Shown here: positions 5,590 through 5,861 of the stretch, piece after piece | How the letters are laid out: each line of letters opens with the position of its first letter | Position numbering within the stretch: the first letter of the stretch is position 1 | Source: Thioalkalivibrio sp. | GTDB taxonomy: Bacteria; Pseudomonadota; Gammaproteobacteria; Ectothiorhodospirales; Ectothiorhodospiraceae | DNA length: 5,861 bases | Assembly (NCBI GenBank): GCA_007120575.1 | Contig: SKNJ01000120.1 | Coordinates: 1 to 5,861, forward strand | Direction: 5' to 3' | Made by a program: the position numbers and the translations under genes | Notes under the pieces: generated by a model | Told to the model about the DNA's origin: nothing | The model's database searches: none | What the model saw: only the letters and a program-made list of their open reading frames with translations

Positions 5590-5776
5590 TCCCGGCTCTG
5601 CGTCCCGCCGAGGGCCCTGTCGGATTCGGGACCGACCGGCGCCACCAGCGGGAGAACGGCCCCTCTTCCGGCTCTCGCTCGTCACATCGTCGCCACCATG
5701 GACCTCGAAAGACCGGGAAAACGGTCCCGAACCTCCGCCACACTCCCGACGACGATCACCCAAACCCGACAGGCTC
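5590..5776. other. GC-rich untranslated stretch before the terminator
   Basis: No gene is supported here. A weak hairpin GACCG GGAAAA CGGTC (5711-5726) followed on the minus strand by TTTC may be a minor terminator for the partial gene. Closer to the strong terminator, the minus strand holds CCGA CAGGGCCC TCGG (about 5622-5607), then GGC GGGACGCAGA GCC (5609-5594). These are possible small hairpins that place a GGA in a loop. Whether this is an RNA leader, a 3' tail or a separate RNA cannot be decided from one sequence. Confidence 0.35.
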
Positions 5777-5861
5777 CTAGCGGAAGATACTCTGGTGGGT
5801 TGTCTGCATCATTTCCGGGGCATCCGGCGGGCAGAGGGTCTCCGGATCCAGACGGACGTCG
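5777..5861 (-). CDS. C-terminal end of an unrecognised protein (partial)
   Basis: The gene enters from the right edge and only its last 27 codons plus TAG are visible. The tail ends with PEMMQTTHQSIFR. This frame is preferred because its third positions are GC-rich, like the neighbouring genes, whereas the two other minus-strand frames have poorer codon composition or an early stop. I do not recognise the family from so short a tail and assign no function. The next gene, the cyclase, begins 279 bp further on with a terminator between them. Confidence 0.5.
   Translation of the reverse strand, partial: DVRLDPETLCPPDAPEMMQTTHQSIFR

Noticed and set aside
5594..5619. Class I c-di-GMP (GEMM-I) riboswitch upstream of the cyclase
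   Set aside because: CAGGGC and GGGACGCAGAGCC match two conserved segments in order, but the spacing between them is too short for the aptamer's internal hairpin. The AAACC segment and GNRA tetraloop are missing, and no GGTAGGTAGC-like second domain follows. It is noted only as a covariance-model check.
5498..5743. Longer N-terminus of the cyclase (GTG at 5743)
   Set aside because: The frame runs through the strong terminator at 5550-5589 and encodes an Arg/Trp/Gly-rich stretch with no domain character.

Overview
The window looks like high-GC gammaproteobacterial chromosome. It has GC-rich third positions, a secreted DUF302 protein and multidomain c-di-GMP signalling enzymes. This would fit a sulfur-oxidising or halo-alkaliphilic lineage such as Ectothiorhodospiraceae relatives, but that placement is an inference from protein style, not proven. 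Every gene I can support lies on the minus strand, so the reading order runs from the right end of the window to the left.

From right to left:
- The last 27 codons of an unrecognised gene (5777-5861).
- A GC-rich intergenic stretch ending in a strong minus-strand intrinsic terminator (5550-5589).
- A six-helix membrane diguanylate cyclase (4292-5497, GTG start).
- A 181-bp gap with small inverted repeats and a ribosome-binding site that can fold into a hairpin.
- A large sensor protein (1495-4110) with periplasmic solute-binding, TM, PAS, degenerate GGDEF and intact EAL domains, probably a c-di-GMP phosphodiesterase.
- A repeat-bearing gap (1176-1494) with two 22-bp direct repeats and a recurring GAAGACT heptamer.
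- A small secreted DUF302 protein (648-1175).
- A 647-bp region without protein genes.

The most interesting part is that gene-free left end. It holds two copies, 369-371 bp apart, of a compact unit of about 150 bp. Each unit has two 9-bp direct repeats spaced 21 bp, a conserved promoter-like block, and a predicted RNA of about 70 nt made of two hairpins. The second hairpin runs straight into a T-tract and so doubles as the terminator. All four hairpin loops display a CANGGANG sequence (CAGGGACG, CAGGGAAG, CAGGGATG, CAGGGAGG), which is the published consensus for the translational regulator CsrA/RsmA. The differences between the copies inside the stems all keep base pairing. I read these as twin minimal CsrA/RsmA-sequestering small RNAs, analogous in principle to RsmX/Y/Z and CsrB/C but much shorter. 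I do not recognise them as a described family.

As a working model, the window joins synthesis of c-di-GMP (the cyclase), its ligand-controlled breakdown (the solute-binding/EAL protein) and a likely Csr/Rsm RNA switch. An AGGGA motif in the phosphodiesterase's own ribosome-binding site is the only direct sequence hint that the two layers connect. That link is speculative.
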